This document shows, one piece after another, positions 36,721 through 44,210 of a stretch of DNA of 64,000 nucleotides. This DNA is from Uliginosibacterium flavum. Its GTDB lineage: Bacteria > Pseudomonadota > Gammaproteobacteria > Burkholderiales > Rhodocyclaceae. The DNA lies in the NCBI RefSeq assembly GCF_040566545.1, contig NZ_JBEWZI010000005.1:62001-126000 (forward strand). The letters run 5' to 3'. Positions within the stretch are counted from its first letter, which is position 1, and each line of letters begins with the position of its first letter. The translations under genes were made by a program, and so were the position numbers. The notes beneath the pieces were generated by a model. The model worked only from the letters and a program-made list of their open reading frames with translations. It was not told where the DNA came from and made no database searches.

Positions 36721-37241
36721 TTCGTCCGGTATTGCGCATGGGTGATCCGCGCCTGCTGGAGCGCGCCACAGAACTCGCCGAGTTTGATACCCCGGAACTG
36801 CACGCGCTGATCGCGGACATGCTGGAGACGATGGAGCATGAAGGCGGCGTTGGATTGGCCGCGCCGCAGATTGGCGTCGGGCTGCGTCTGGTGGTTTTCG
36901 AGGTGGACGCCTGTGAGCGCTATCCGGATGCGCCATCCGTGCCACAAACCGTGTTGATCAATCCCGAACTGGAATTCATCGGAGAGGAGATGGAGGAGGG
37001 CTGGGAAGGCTGCCTGTCAGTGCCTGGCTTGCGCGGCGTGGTGCCGCGGCATGTGAAGCTGCGGTATAGCGGCTTCGATCAGTTCGGGCGGCGCATCGAG
37101 CGTGAGGCCGAGGGCTTTCATGCGCGCGTGGTGCAGCACGAATGCGATCATCTGGATGGCACGCTCTACCCCATGCGGGTTCAGGATTTCAGACGATTTG
37201 GTTTTGTTGAAGCGCTTGCGCCAGCAAGCGAAACTGAATAA
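36717..37241 (+). CDS. def: Peptide deformylase
   Basis: The 174-residue protein holds the three deformylase motifs: GVGLAAPQIGV, EGWEGCLSVPG (metal Cys) and VVQHECDHLDG (HExxH-type, two metal His and catalytic Glu). It removes the formyl group from nascent N-terminal methionine. Its ATG overlaps the mtnP stop. A perfect terminator follows two bases after its stop. Confidence 0.96.
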   Translation: MIRPVLRMGDPRLLERATELAEFDTPELHALIADMLETMEHEGGVGLAAPQIGVGLRLVVFEVDACERYPDAPSVPQTVLINPELEFIGEEMEEGWEGCLSVPGLRGVVPRHVKLRYSGFDQFGRRIEREAEGFHARVVQHECDHLDGTLYPMRVQDFRRFGFVEALAPASETE

Positions 37242-37242
37242 T

Positions 37243-37270
37243 AAAAAACCGGCTCGCGAGCCGGTTTTTT
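37243..37270. terminator. Bidirectional rho-independent terminator between def and kdgF-like gene
   Basis: A fully palindromic 28-bp sequence: six A, the stem CCGGCTCGCGAGCCGG and six T. It can stop transcription from def (rightward) and from the cupin gene (leftward, stop at 37289). Confidence 0.93.
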
Positions 37271-37288
37271 ATTGCTGCAGCGCAAGAT

Positions 37289-37615
37289 TTACTTGGTCAG
37301 GAAATCTTCGCGAATCGGGGTGAAGGTGTCGAGCAAGATGCCTGCTTTCAGGCACTTGCAGCCGTGCATGATGTGCGGCTCTTTATAAAGCGTATCACCG
37401 GCTTTGACGATCTTGACGGTATCGCCAATGGTGAATTCGAATTCGCCCGACAGCACATTGGTCAGCTGTTCATGCGGATGGTTGTGCATGTAACCGATGG
37501 CGTTGTCGGCGAAATGGACTTCGACCTGCATGATTTTGCCAGCATGGGCCAGGATGCGGCGACTGACACCATTGCCCAGATCTTCGAGCGGGCAATCTTT
37601 GTTGAATACGAACAT
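37289..37615 (-). CDS. kdgF: Cupin protein, KdgF-like (unsaturated uronate processing)
   Basis: The 108-residue single cupin has metal-binding motifs MHNHPHEQLTNVLSGEFEF and HIMHGCKC and ends TFTPIREDFL, a hallmark of the KdgF family. KdgF converts delta-4,5-unsaturated galacturonate, released from pectin, to the linear keto acid that is the KduI substrate. kduI lies 1.6 kb away on the other strand. AAAGGA precedes the ATG at 37615. A generic cupin with another role cannot be excluded. Confidence 0.75.
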   Translation of the reverse strand: MFVFNKDCPLEDLGNGVSRRILAHAGKIMQVEVHFADNAIGYMHNHPHEQLTNVLSGEFEFTIGDTVKIVKAGDTLYKEPHIMHGCKCLKAGILLDTFTPIREDFLTK

Positions 37616-37689
37616 TGCGGAATTCCTTTTAAGAGACAGGCCGGAATTATACGTAGGCCCGCCGACGACGCAAGCACATCAAATGTTGC

Positions 37690-38880
37690 TCAAGGCAACT
37701 GCTGCGTCAGCCACATGATCAAGGCCAGCAGGCAGGCTGAGCCAAGGGCAAGCAGCACCAGCTGCAGCTTTGGTGAGAGTCCCGTCAAGGTGTTTCTGTT
37801 TGAATTTGTACGGTCGCTATCGCTATCGTCGCGCAAAGACACCCATTCTGTGGCGTCACCCGCGCTGCTGTGAGGCGACTGTGCCTGAAAAGGCCGGAGC
37901 GGCGCTGATGCAATCTCTGCCGGCACAGCGACAGCCGCCGTGGGTGCGGGAGCATCCAGTTCCATCACGTTCGCAAGCGAGCCTGTGCGTCTGGCGCGGA
38001 TACTGCCGGGCGGAGTACTTTTGGGGGACTCAGGTGCTGGCGGTGGCGGCGCCTCATGCCCGCCCAAGGTGCTGCCAGCGCTGAGATCGGTGCTTGTCAT
38101 GTTGCCTAGTGGGCTGGAGCCAGGGTTGGCAGCCAGATAGGCCTCCAATGCGCCTTCGTTGGCGATCAGGGTGCGTTCCGGATCGTGTTTTTTGGTGACG
38201 CCTGACGGGCCGGTGCGCAGGTGATCGGCGTCCTGTCCCACAATGACCGTAGCCGTCACGCCGCCTTTTGCTGCATTGCTGCGCGGCACGATCAGGGTGG
38301 GGGCGTTGGAGGGATCTGCTTGGTCGGACAGGGTCTGTTCGATTTGGCGGCGTGTTTCGTCCAGTTGCGAGCGGGGAACGACGAAGGTCGGCATGCTGCT
38401 TGGGTCTTGTTCCGTGGCCGCTTGCCGGGTCATCGCGGCGACCTGGGTGCGTGGCACGATCAGGGTCGGTGCGTTGGAGGGATCAACCTCGTCCCGCAGG
38501 TAGCGGGCAAGTGCATCCGGATTGGCGATCTGGGTTTTTTCAAGATCGTTGGAGGCAATTGCTGCCGGGTATCTTGTAACCGCAAGGGCTTGGGCTGGCG
38601 GCGCCACTGGCGCTGCGATTGCCGGGCTGGCCAGTGCGGGAGCCTCTGGTTGCTGAATATCCAGCTCCACCATCATGCCGATACGGCGCAATTCGGCGAT
38701 ATAACGTTCGCCCATTTCGCGGCTCAGGCCTTTTTTCAGCACGGCATTGCGGCCTGAAAACAGGCGATCGACTTGCTGCGGAGATGCCTTCAGGCGCCCA
38801 CCAGCGGTTTGTTTGACCGCCTCAAGCGCAAAGCCTTCCAGCACCGCGCCTGCAAAAATTACCCGGTACTCGCTTGCCAT
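37690..38880 (-). CDS. Unknown protein with threefold VPR repeats and C-terminal membrane anchor
   Basis: This 396-residue protein begins with a folded domain of about 75 residues (YRVIFAGAVLEGFALEAV...VDRLFSGRNAVLKKGL...) seen at the start of other uncharacterised proteobacterial membrane proteins. It then has a long disordered Pro/Ala/Ser region with near repeats DPSNAPTLIVPRTQ, DPSSMPTFVVPRSQ and DPSNAPTLIVPRSN, and two related segments KTQIANPDALARYL and RTLIANEGALEAYL. A single hydrophobic helix at the very end (LQLVLLALGSACLLALIMWL) makes it tail-anchored. The function is not recognised; a role as envelope scaffold or phospho-regulated adaptor is only speculation. Confidence 0.7.
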   Translation of the reverse strand: MASEYRVIFAGAVLEGFALEAVKQTAGGRLKASPQQVDRLFSGRNAVLKKGLSREMGERYIAELRRIGMMVELDIQQPEAPALASPAIAAPVAPPAQALAVTRYPAAIASNDLEKTQIANPDALARYLRDEVDPSNAPTLIVPRTQVAAMTRQAATEQDPSSMPTFVVPRSQLDETRRQIEQTLSDQADPSNAPTLIVPRSNAAKGGVTATVIVGQDADHLRTGPSGVTKKHDPERTLIANEGALEAYLAANPGSSPLGNMTSTDLSAGSTLGGHEAPPPPAPESPKSTPPGSIRARRTGSLANVMELDAPAPTAAVAVPAEIASAPLRPFQAQSPHSSAGDATEWVSLRDDSDSDRTNSNRNTLTGLSPKLQLVLLALGSACLLALIMWLTQQLP

Positions 38881-39220
38881 TCATCATCTCCCGGCTTGTT
38901 TGCGTCCTGCCGCGTTTGAACGGCTGCAGGCGTCTCGTATCTTTGTCGGCGCATGATAACCTCGGATCGTCGGCCATTCATGCTGTTCACATGGGAATGT
39001 GGCAGATTTGCTGCGCTGATCGAGTCAGTCATGCCAAAACGTCGAGCTGGATCAAGACTTGAGTTTGCGATCATCCTTAACATGCAGCGCTTGGCCGGGT
39101 TTGTCCGACTTCAGGAAGCAATTTGGGCCGAGTACAATTGTCTTTCTATTTTCCAAACCACCCCCCCTTTAACCGGAAGCGGCCTGTTTGCGCAGCTTCC
39201 TCAAACCGATGGAGCCAAGC
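38881..39220. other. Intergenic region upstream of kduI
   Basis: These 340 nt hold no supported gene. A TACAAT hexamer at 39133-39138 with TTCAGG 17 bp upstream (39110-39115) could be a promoter, giving a leader of about 75 nt. A run of seven C follows at about 39162-39168. No GntR/IclR-type palindrome for uronate control was recognised. Confidence 0.35.
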
Positions 39221-40060
39221 ATGCAGATTGATATCCGCCAGGCCGTAAACGCCGCCTACACCAAGACTCTTGATACCGCAGGCCTGCGCAATGAGTTCGT
39301 GGTCGAGCAGATTTTCGTGGCCGACCAGATGACCATGACTTACAGCCACGTTGACCGTATCGTTTTTGGCGGCATCATGCCGGTGGCCGCCGAGATCTCC
39401 ATGCCGGATCTGGGCAAGACTTACGGCACGGCTTATTTCCTCGAGCGTCGCGAGCTGGGCGTGATCAACATCGGTGGTGCCGGCGTGATCGTGGTCGATG
39501 GCGTGTCTTACGACATCGGCAGCGAAGAGGCGCTGTACGTGGGCAAGGGTTCCAAAGAGCTGCTGTTTAAGAGTGCTGACGCTGCCAACCCGGCCAAGTT
39601 TTACTACAACAGCGCTCCGGCGCACGCGGCCTACCCGAGCAAGAAGATCACCCGGGAGATGGCCAGCCCGCAAGTCATGGGCGATGCCAGGACTTCGAAC
39701 AAGCGCACCATCAACAAGTACATCGTGCCTGGCGTGGTCGATAGCTGTCAGCTGGTCATGGGCCTGACCAAACTGGACGAAGGCAGCACGTGGAACACCA
39801 TGCCTTGCCATACGCACGAGCGTCGGATGGAAGTGTATTTCTACTTCAACATGCCCGCCGACGGCCTGGTCTTCCACATGTGTGGCGAGCCGACCGAAAC
39901 GCGTCACGTCGTGATGCGTAACGAGCAGGCGGTGATCAGCCCGAGCTGGTCGATCCACTCTGGCGTGGGCACGCAGGCTTACACCTTCATCTGGGGCATG
40001 TGCGGTGAGAACCAGACCTTCCCGGATATGGATCACGTTGCGATGACAACGCTGAAGTAA
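39221..40060 (+). CDS. kduI: 4-deoxy-L-threo-5-hexosulose-uronate ketol-isomerase
   Basis: The 279-residue protein has the size and motifs of KduI. The start QIDIRQAVNAAYTKTLDT and the central GVVDSCQLVMGLTKLDEGSTWN are typical, and the zinc site is MPCHTHERRMEVYFYF (two His and Glu) plus WSIHSGVGT (fourth His). It isomerises 5-keto-4-deoxyuronate to 2,5-diketo-3-deoxygluconate in pectin breakdown. The ATG at 39221 follows GGAGCC. KduD is not in the window. A strong terminator follows. Confidence 0.95.
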   Translation: MQIDIRQAVNAAYTKTLDTAGLRNEFVVEQIFVADQMTMTYSHVDRIVFGGIMPVAAEISMPDLGKTYGTAYFLERRELGVINIGGAGVIVVDGVSYDIGSEEALYVGKGSKELLFKSADAANPAKFYYNSAPAHAAYPSKKITREMASPQVMGDARTSNKRTINKYIVPGVVDSCQLVMGLTKLDEGSTWNTMPCHTHERRMEVYFYFNMPADGLVFHMCGEPTETRHVVMRNEQAVISPSWSIHSGVGTQAYTFIWGMCGENQTFPDMDHVAMTTLK

Positions 40061-40074
40061 GCGGACGAGCAGGC

Positions 40075-40110
40075 AAAAAAAGCCGGACGGCCAAGCCGTC
40101 CGGCTTTTTT
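40075..40110 (+). terminator. Rho-independent terminator of kduI
   Basis: The stem GCCGGACGGC / GCCGTCCGGC with a three-base loop is followed by six T, and preceded by seven A. It lies 14 bases behind the kduI stop. Confidence 0.95.
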
Positions 40111-40128
40111 ATTGCTGATCAGACGGTG

Positions 40129-40237
40129 CCCGAAGAGCCGCGTCCCGCCTTACCGCGGCGCACACCGGCCTGAAGATCCTTAATGGGCGCGGCTCTTCAA
40201 GCATGCCCACTCAGCACTCAGTCCTCAGCACTCATTG
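40129..40237 (+). repeat. Composite intergenic repeat: GAAGA-family unit joined to heptamer array at the sir2 stop
   Basis: cccgaagagcc at about 40130, CTGAAGA at 40170-40176 and ggctcttcaagcatgcccac are followed from 40210 by CTCAGCA, CTCAGTC, CTCAGCA, CTCATTG. The whole aligns with 30368-30476. The last two heptamers encode the C-terminal end and TGA of the sirtuin gene on the other strand. Confidence 0.7.
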
Positions 40238-40998
40238 CTTAATTTTCCCCACAGTTGCTCCAGCGCCGCTGCCGCACCGCAGCGCCAGGTGACATCGGCA
40301 AAGCGGCTGACTTCGGTGGGGGTCGGGTTGATCTCCACGGCAAGGGCGCCAAACTGTCGCGCAGCGATGAAAGGCTGGGCGATGTAGGGGAAGACGCTGG
40401 TGGTGCCGATCGAGAACACCAGATCGTAGCCCTCATCCAGTACCTGTTCCAGACGCTTGACGGCAGGCCGGGGCAGGGCTTCGCCGAAGAGGACTACGGC
40501 GGGACGCAGCTGCCCCAGACAGTGCGGGCAGGGTGGCGGAAGTTCGTGAAGTTCGCTGTAGTCGCTAACGCTCACCTGATGCCCGCAGTGCGGGCAAAAC
40601 AGCTCGAACAAGTCGCCGTGAATCTCGATCAGATCTGCGCTGCCCGCTTCGCGGTGAAAGCCATCAATGTTTTGCGTCAGGACCGTGGTTGGTACGCGAT
40701 CCTGCAGGGCGGCGATGATGCGGTGCGCGGCGTTTGGTTTGGCGCCACGGCAGGTTGCTTCGATCCGGGCCAGATGTTTCCAGGTGATCTCGGGCTGAGC
40801 CGCCATGATTTCACCGGACAGCGCAACTTCAATCGGCAAGCCGTCGTCAGTGTGCTGATCTTCGTTGTACAGCCCGCCAAAGCCGCGATAAGTCGGCAGG
40901 CCGGAGTCCGCCGAAATGCCGGCGCCGGTGATGAACAGCACCCGGCGGGCTGTGGAGAGCCGCTCCGCGACTCGGTCTACATCGGGCAGGTCTGTCAT
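40225..40998 (-). CDS. Sir2-family NAD-dependent protein deacylase
   Basis: The 257-residue sirtuin has FITGAGISADSGLPTYRG (NAD motif), TQNIDGFH, the catalytic His in LIEIHGDLF, a zinc site of two Cys pairs (CPHCGH and CPHCLG) and IGTTSVFPYIAQP. It removes acyl groups from lysine using NAD, for example controlling acetyl-CoA synthetase. The final residues SNEC and the stop are written in heptamer repeat sequence, suggesting that the repeat replaced the original end. The stop of sir2's upstream neighbour order is reversed: the exporter stop (40995) overlaps the sir2 start. Confidence 0.9.
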   Translation of the reverse strand: MTDLPDVDRVAERLSTARRVLFITGAGISADSGLPTYRGFGGLYNEDQHTDDGLPIEVALSGEIMAAQPEITWKHLARIEATCRGAKPNAAHRIIAALQDRVPTTVLTQNIDGFHREAGSADLIEIHGDLFELFCPHCGHQVSVSDYSELHELPPPCPHCLGQLRPAVVLFGEALPRPAVKRLEQVLDEGYDLVFSIGTTSVFPYIAQPFIAARQFGALAVEINPTPTEVSRFADVTWRCGAAAALEQLWGKLSNEC

Positions 40999-42419
40999 GC
41001 CGCGTCCCTATTGGTTCTTGAAGATGGGTGCTTGCGCAGGGCCGCCCATAGGAGGCCTGCGAAGAGGAGTGCGGCCACGCTCGAGGAGGCGACGCCCGCT
41101 TGCCAGAATCCGGCCAGGCCCTGGGGCGCGATGTTCAGCGCCTGCAGTCCGTGATAGCACAGCCACCAGCCGCCTGCCAGTCCGACTCCCCAGAAGCTGA
41201 AAATGTGAACGAGCATCGGCAGGGTGGTGATTTTCAGCCCACGCAGGGCTTGTGCGGCGATGGTCTGGGCGGCGTCCACCAACTGGTAAAGGGCAATCAA
41301 ACCGACCAGTCCGAAGGCTGCGGCGCGCACCGCCGGGTCGGGCACGCTGGCTTCGATCAGCGGCCTTTGCAGCAGCCATAGCGTGATCCCGACCAGTACG
41401 GAAATCGTACAGCCCAGCGCCATGCCGGCAGCGGCAGTACGACGTACGCGCGCCCAGTCCTGCGCGCCAGCGGCCTGGCCGACCAGCGCCAGGGTGGCAA
41501 TCGAAATCGACAGCGGCAGCATGTAGCAGGTGCCGGCGAAGTTGCCGAGCAGGCGGTTGGCGCCCACGGCTTCTGCACCGAGGCCGGCGACCAGCAGGCC
41601 GATCAGCGCGAAGCTGCTCATTTCGACGAAAGTGGACAGGCCGATCGGCAGGCCCAGCTTCAAATGCTCGGCAATCAGCGGCCAGCGCGGCCCTTGCCAC
41701 TGACGCAAGAGCTGTAACTCACGGCTGACCGGCGAGCGTATCAGATAGATCAGCCCCACGACGGCCAGCAACGTGGTGTTGAAAGCAACCGACGCCGCGC
41801 AGCCGACCGCACCCAGCGCTGGCAAGCCGAACCAGCCGAAGGCAAGCATCGGCGCCAGCAGGACATGACTCCCTGCATTCGCCAGGCCGAAGAACATCAG
41901 CATGCGCGGGCGACCCAGCGCGTTGAGCATGCCGCCACAGGCGCGATACACCAGCGTGCCGGGCAGCGCCAGCGCCAGCACGGCCAGATAGGCGCGGGTG
42001 CGTTCCGCCACCGCCGGGCTGACATGATTCATGTTCAGTAGCCAGTCCGGCATGGCCAGAATCAGGCTGCCGCCGACAGCCAGCAGCAGGCACAGCCACA
42101 GGCCTTGTTGTAGCGTGGCGGGCAATTGATCGAAACGCCTGGCACCGACGTGATGTGCGGCAATCGGCGTCAGGCCTTGCACCACACCGGCACCGGCCAG
42201 CATCACCGACATGTAAAGCCCGGCGCCGATACCCACGGCGGCCAGATCCACGGTGCTGACGCGCGCGGTGATGACGGTATCGACAATGGCGGTGCTCATT
42301 GAGGCGAGCTGGGCGATCAGGATCGGCGTGGCGTGCTTCGTAATGGCCGAAGTGATAGCTGGGCTCGAAGCGCCCCTCCCGATTTCAGAGGGAAGGTCAG
42401 CTGACGGTGTGTCACTCAT
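40995..42419 (-). CDS. MATE-family multidrug/sodium antiporter
   Basis: The 474-residue integral membrane protein has about 12 helices in two homologous halves. The first helix HATPILIAQLASMSTAIVDT and DLAAVGIGAGLYMSVM match NorM-type MATE proteins. It exports cationic compounds in exchange for Na+ or H+. The start at 42419 (MSDTPSADL) overlaps the stop of the gene upstream (ATGA); a longer in-frame reading to 42842 only translates that gene in a wrong frame. Confidence 0.9.
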   Translation of the reverse strand: MSDTPSADLPSEIGRGASSPAITSAITKHATPILIAQLASMSTAIVDTVITARVSTVDLAAVGIGAGLYMSVMLAGAGVVQGLTPIAAHHVGARRFDQLPATLQQGLWLCLLLAVGGSLILAMPDWLLNMNHVSPAVAERTRAYLAVLALALPGTLVYRACGGMLNALGRPRMLMFFGLANAGSHVLLAPMLAFGWFGLPALGAVGCAASVAFNTTLLAVVGLIYLIRSPVSRELQLLRQWQGPRWPLIAEHLKLGLPIGLSTFVEMSSFALIGLLVAGLGAEAVGANRLLGNFAGTCYMLPLSISIATLALVGQAAGAQDWARVRRTAAAGMALGCTISVLVGITLWLLQRPLIEASVPDPAVRAAAFGLVGLIALYQLVDAAQTIAAQALRGLKITTLPMLVHIFSFWGVGLAGGWWLCYHGLQALNIAPQGLAGFWQAGVASSSVAALLFAGLLWAALRKHPSSRTNRDAA

Positions 42420-42985
42420 GCGTGATCGGCGCCAACCCGGCTGCGCCACTTGGCCTTCCAGTAAAAGCCCGCGAGCAGGGCCAGGGTCGCCGCGCCCATC
42501 AACCAGTAAGCCACGGCCTGCCAGAAACCATAGGGGTCGCTGAGCAGTGAGTATTGCTGGCCCTGTCCGCGAAAAGCGATGTAGCCCGTCAGCAGCGCCT
42601 TGATCGGTGGATACAGCGCGGCCAGTGCGGGCGCAAAGCTCACCAGCAGGCCGCCGGTGATCGCCAGAGCATCGCCAAACCTGCGGTGGCGCGAGCGTGG
42701 TGCAAAGCCGGCTTCCACGCGCAGAAACAAGGCGACCAGTGCACACACCAGTGCGGTGACCGGCCCGACAGCCATCAGCAGCCCCCATGCGGCACCCGCC
42801 AGCAGGAAGGCGCCCGAGCCGAGGGTGATGACCCAGCTCCACAGACGCGGGAAGAAAATAATCGCGGGCAGGGTCAGGAGCAGGGCCGTGACGGCAATCA
42901 GGGACCAGCGGCGCGCTCTGCGGTGCAAAGCATCTCCACGCAAGATGACGGCAACGGAATCAACGGGAGTTTCGGATGGGTTCAT
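42416..42985 (-). CDS. Small inner-membrane protein of unknown function
   Basis: The 189-residue protein starts MNPSETPVDSVAVILRGDAL and has four predicted membrane helices (about 30-50, 54-80, 105-130 and 155-178), all rich in Leu/Ala. No family is recognised. Its frame stays open upstream through the heptamer array, giving sevenfold RLATCDL-like residues, but the ATG at 42985 is the sensible start. It is translationally coupled to the MATE exporter, so a helper role in export is possible. The 11-copy array sits 44-120 nt upstream of its start. Confidence 0.65.
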   Translation of the reverse strand: MNPSETPVDSVAVILRGDALHRRARRWSLIAVTALLLTLPAIIFFPRLWSWVITLGSGAFLLAGAAWGLLMAVGPVTALVCALVALFLRVEAGFAPRSRHRRFGDALAITGGLLVSFAPALAALYPPIKALLTGYIAFRGQGQQYSLLSDPYGFWQAVAYWLMGAATLALLAGFYWKAKWRSRVGADHA

Positions 42986-43028
42986 AGGCGAGAGTGTACG
43001 GGGGCGAATGGCGCGTGGGAAGTAGGAC

Positions 43029-43109
43029 GTCGCAAGTCGCAAGTCGCAAGTCGCAAGTCGCAAGTCGCAAGTCGCAAGTCGCAAGTCGCAAGTCGCAAGT
43101 CGCAAGTCG
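43029..43109. repeat. Perfect heptanucleotide tandem array, GTCGCAA x 11
   Basis: Eleven uninterrupted copies of GTCGCAA occupy 43029-43105, followed by a partial copy. It lies in the leader or promoter region of the small membrane protein and MATE exporter genes. A unit of seven is not a multiple of three, and perfect identity implies recent slippage. It is part of the 372-nt gap 42986-43357, which otherwise holds a partial dispersed repeat and a terminator. Confidence 0.95.
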
Positions 43110-43194
43110 GGGGTTGGAGCGGCCGGAGGCGGCGAAGTTTCCGGTTTCGCGTGTTGGCGAGAAGTTTAATTGCGGCAGTCTGTAGAGCCGCGCC

Positions 43195-43257
43195 CCGCTT
43201 GTTTGTGCGGCAAGCCTGCCCGAAGAAGTCCGCCCCGTGAGGCTCTTCAGGCATCTT
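43195..43257 (+). repeat. Partial dispersed intergenic repeat copy
   Basis: Contains gcctgcccgaagaagtccgc and ggctcttcaggc (43242-43253), the two halves of the GAAGA family, about 20 bp apart. Confidence 0.5.
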
Positions 43258-43296
43258 GTATCCAGCCAAAAAAATTCAGGGGTATGGCGTTCAGAC

Positions 43297-43326
43297 AAAA
43301 AAAGCGCCCGTTTCGGGCGCTTTCTT
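43297..43326 (-). terminator. Rho-independent terminator of the histone H1-like gene
   Basis: On the leftward strand GCGCCCG, a three-base loop and CGGGCGC are followed by seven T. It lies about 30 bases behind the stop codon at 43358. The other side reads TTTCTT, so weak function rightward is possible. Confidence 0.9.
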
Positions 43327-43357
43327 GTGAGTGATCGCGTTAAGCGCGAGCCTCTAT

Positions 43358-44053
43358 TTACTTCGACGGGCGCCCCGTCTTGATGCGCTCCACCGCATCC
43401 AGTGCCTTGAGCAGACCGTGCTCAGCCATATCGACCAGAGCGGCGAGACCGGCGCGCAGCACTTCACTCTTCTTGATATCGAGGCCGGCTTTCAGCGCGC
43501 GCGCTTTGAGCGTGGCAATCAATTGATATTCATCTTCCGGGAAGGTGAAGCTGTCACGTACCAGTTTGGTCTTCTTGGCTTTGGGCGCTTTGACTGGAGT
43601 CGCCGGTTTGGCTACGACGGGTTTGGTGGCAACGGGTTTGGCAATTGCTGGCTTGGCAATAGCTGGCTTGGCAATCGCGGGTTTGGTGGCTGGCTTGGCT
43701 GCCGCAGATTTGACCGGCTTGGTAGCGGGCTTGGCTTTTGCAGCAGCGGGTTTTGCGGGCGCAGCAGCTGTCTTGACTGGAGCCTTGACGGCGACTTTGG
43801 TAACGGCTTTCTTTGCAGCAACGGCCGGCTTGGCGACTGGCTTTGCAGCCGGTTTTGCAGCAGCAGGCTTACTGGCGGGGGTGGCCGGTTTGGCTGCGGC
43901 GGCAGTCTTTGCGGCCGGCTTGGCTGCTGGTTTGGTGGCGGCTTTGGCTGGCGCAGCCTTGGCTGGCGCAGCCTTGGGTGCAGCGGCCTTGGCAGCGGGC
44001 TTGCTCGCGGTCGGGGCAACAGCTGGAGTGGCGGGTGTGCTGGGTGTATTCAT
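43358..44053 (-). CDS. Histone H1-like Lys/Ala/Pro-rich DNA-binding protein
   Basis: The 231-residue protein has about 165 residues of low-complexity AKP repeats (for example KPAIAKPAIAKPAIAKP), followed by a C-terminal folded segment KLVRDSFTFPEDEYQLIATL...KKSEVLRAGLAALVDM. That segment resembles a ribbon-helix-helix-type domain found behind such tails in betaproteobacteria. Eukaryote H1-like tails in bacteria (AlgP, HctB type) bind and compact DNA. The start at 44053 (MNTPSTPATP) is preferred. The repeat tract is prone to length change by recombination. Confidence 0.8.
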   Translation of the reverse strand: MNTPSTPATPAVAPTASKPAAKAAAPKAAPAKAAPAKAATKPAAKPAAKTAAAAKPATPASKPAAAKPAAKPVAKPAVAAKKAVTKVAVKAPVKTAAAPAKPAAAKAKPATKPVKSAAAKPATKPAIAKPAIAKPAIAKPVATKPVVAKPATPVKAPKAKKTKLVRDSFTFPEDEYQLIATLKARALKAGLDIKKSEVLRAGLAALVDMAEHGLLKALDAVERIKTGRPSK

Positions 44054-44210
44054 GGTATTTCCTTTGGGTGGTTTTAAACGGTGCAAACAGTATAAATACT
44101 TTATACGGGAATTCTGCTTGATGCAAACTTCGCGTGGATTGACGCGAACACATCCAGCGTGAGTATCTGCGGCCGTTCGGGTACAAGCTTCGAGTTTGGT
44201 ATTCCGGGAG

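Noticed and set aside
42420..42842. Longer start of the MATE exporter at 42842
   Set aside because: The added residues are the upstream membrane protein gene read in a wrong frame; the ATG at 42419 overlaps that gene's stop in the usual ATGA way.
42986..43105. N-terminal extension of the small membrane protein through the heptamer array (repeating RLATCDL)
   Set aside because: A 7-bp unit keeps the frame open by chance when no stop is in the unit; the ATG at 42985 gives a sensible protein without it.
43029..43109. CRISPR array suggested by regular repeats
   Set aside because: Units are 7 bp, contiguous, without spacers, and no cas gene is nearby; it is a simple tandem repeat.
44054..44210. 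Possible small gene between the kinase remnant and the histone-like gene
   Set aside because: Only short frames without ribosome sites; likely promoter region of the histone-like gene.
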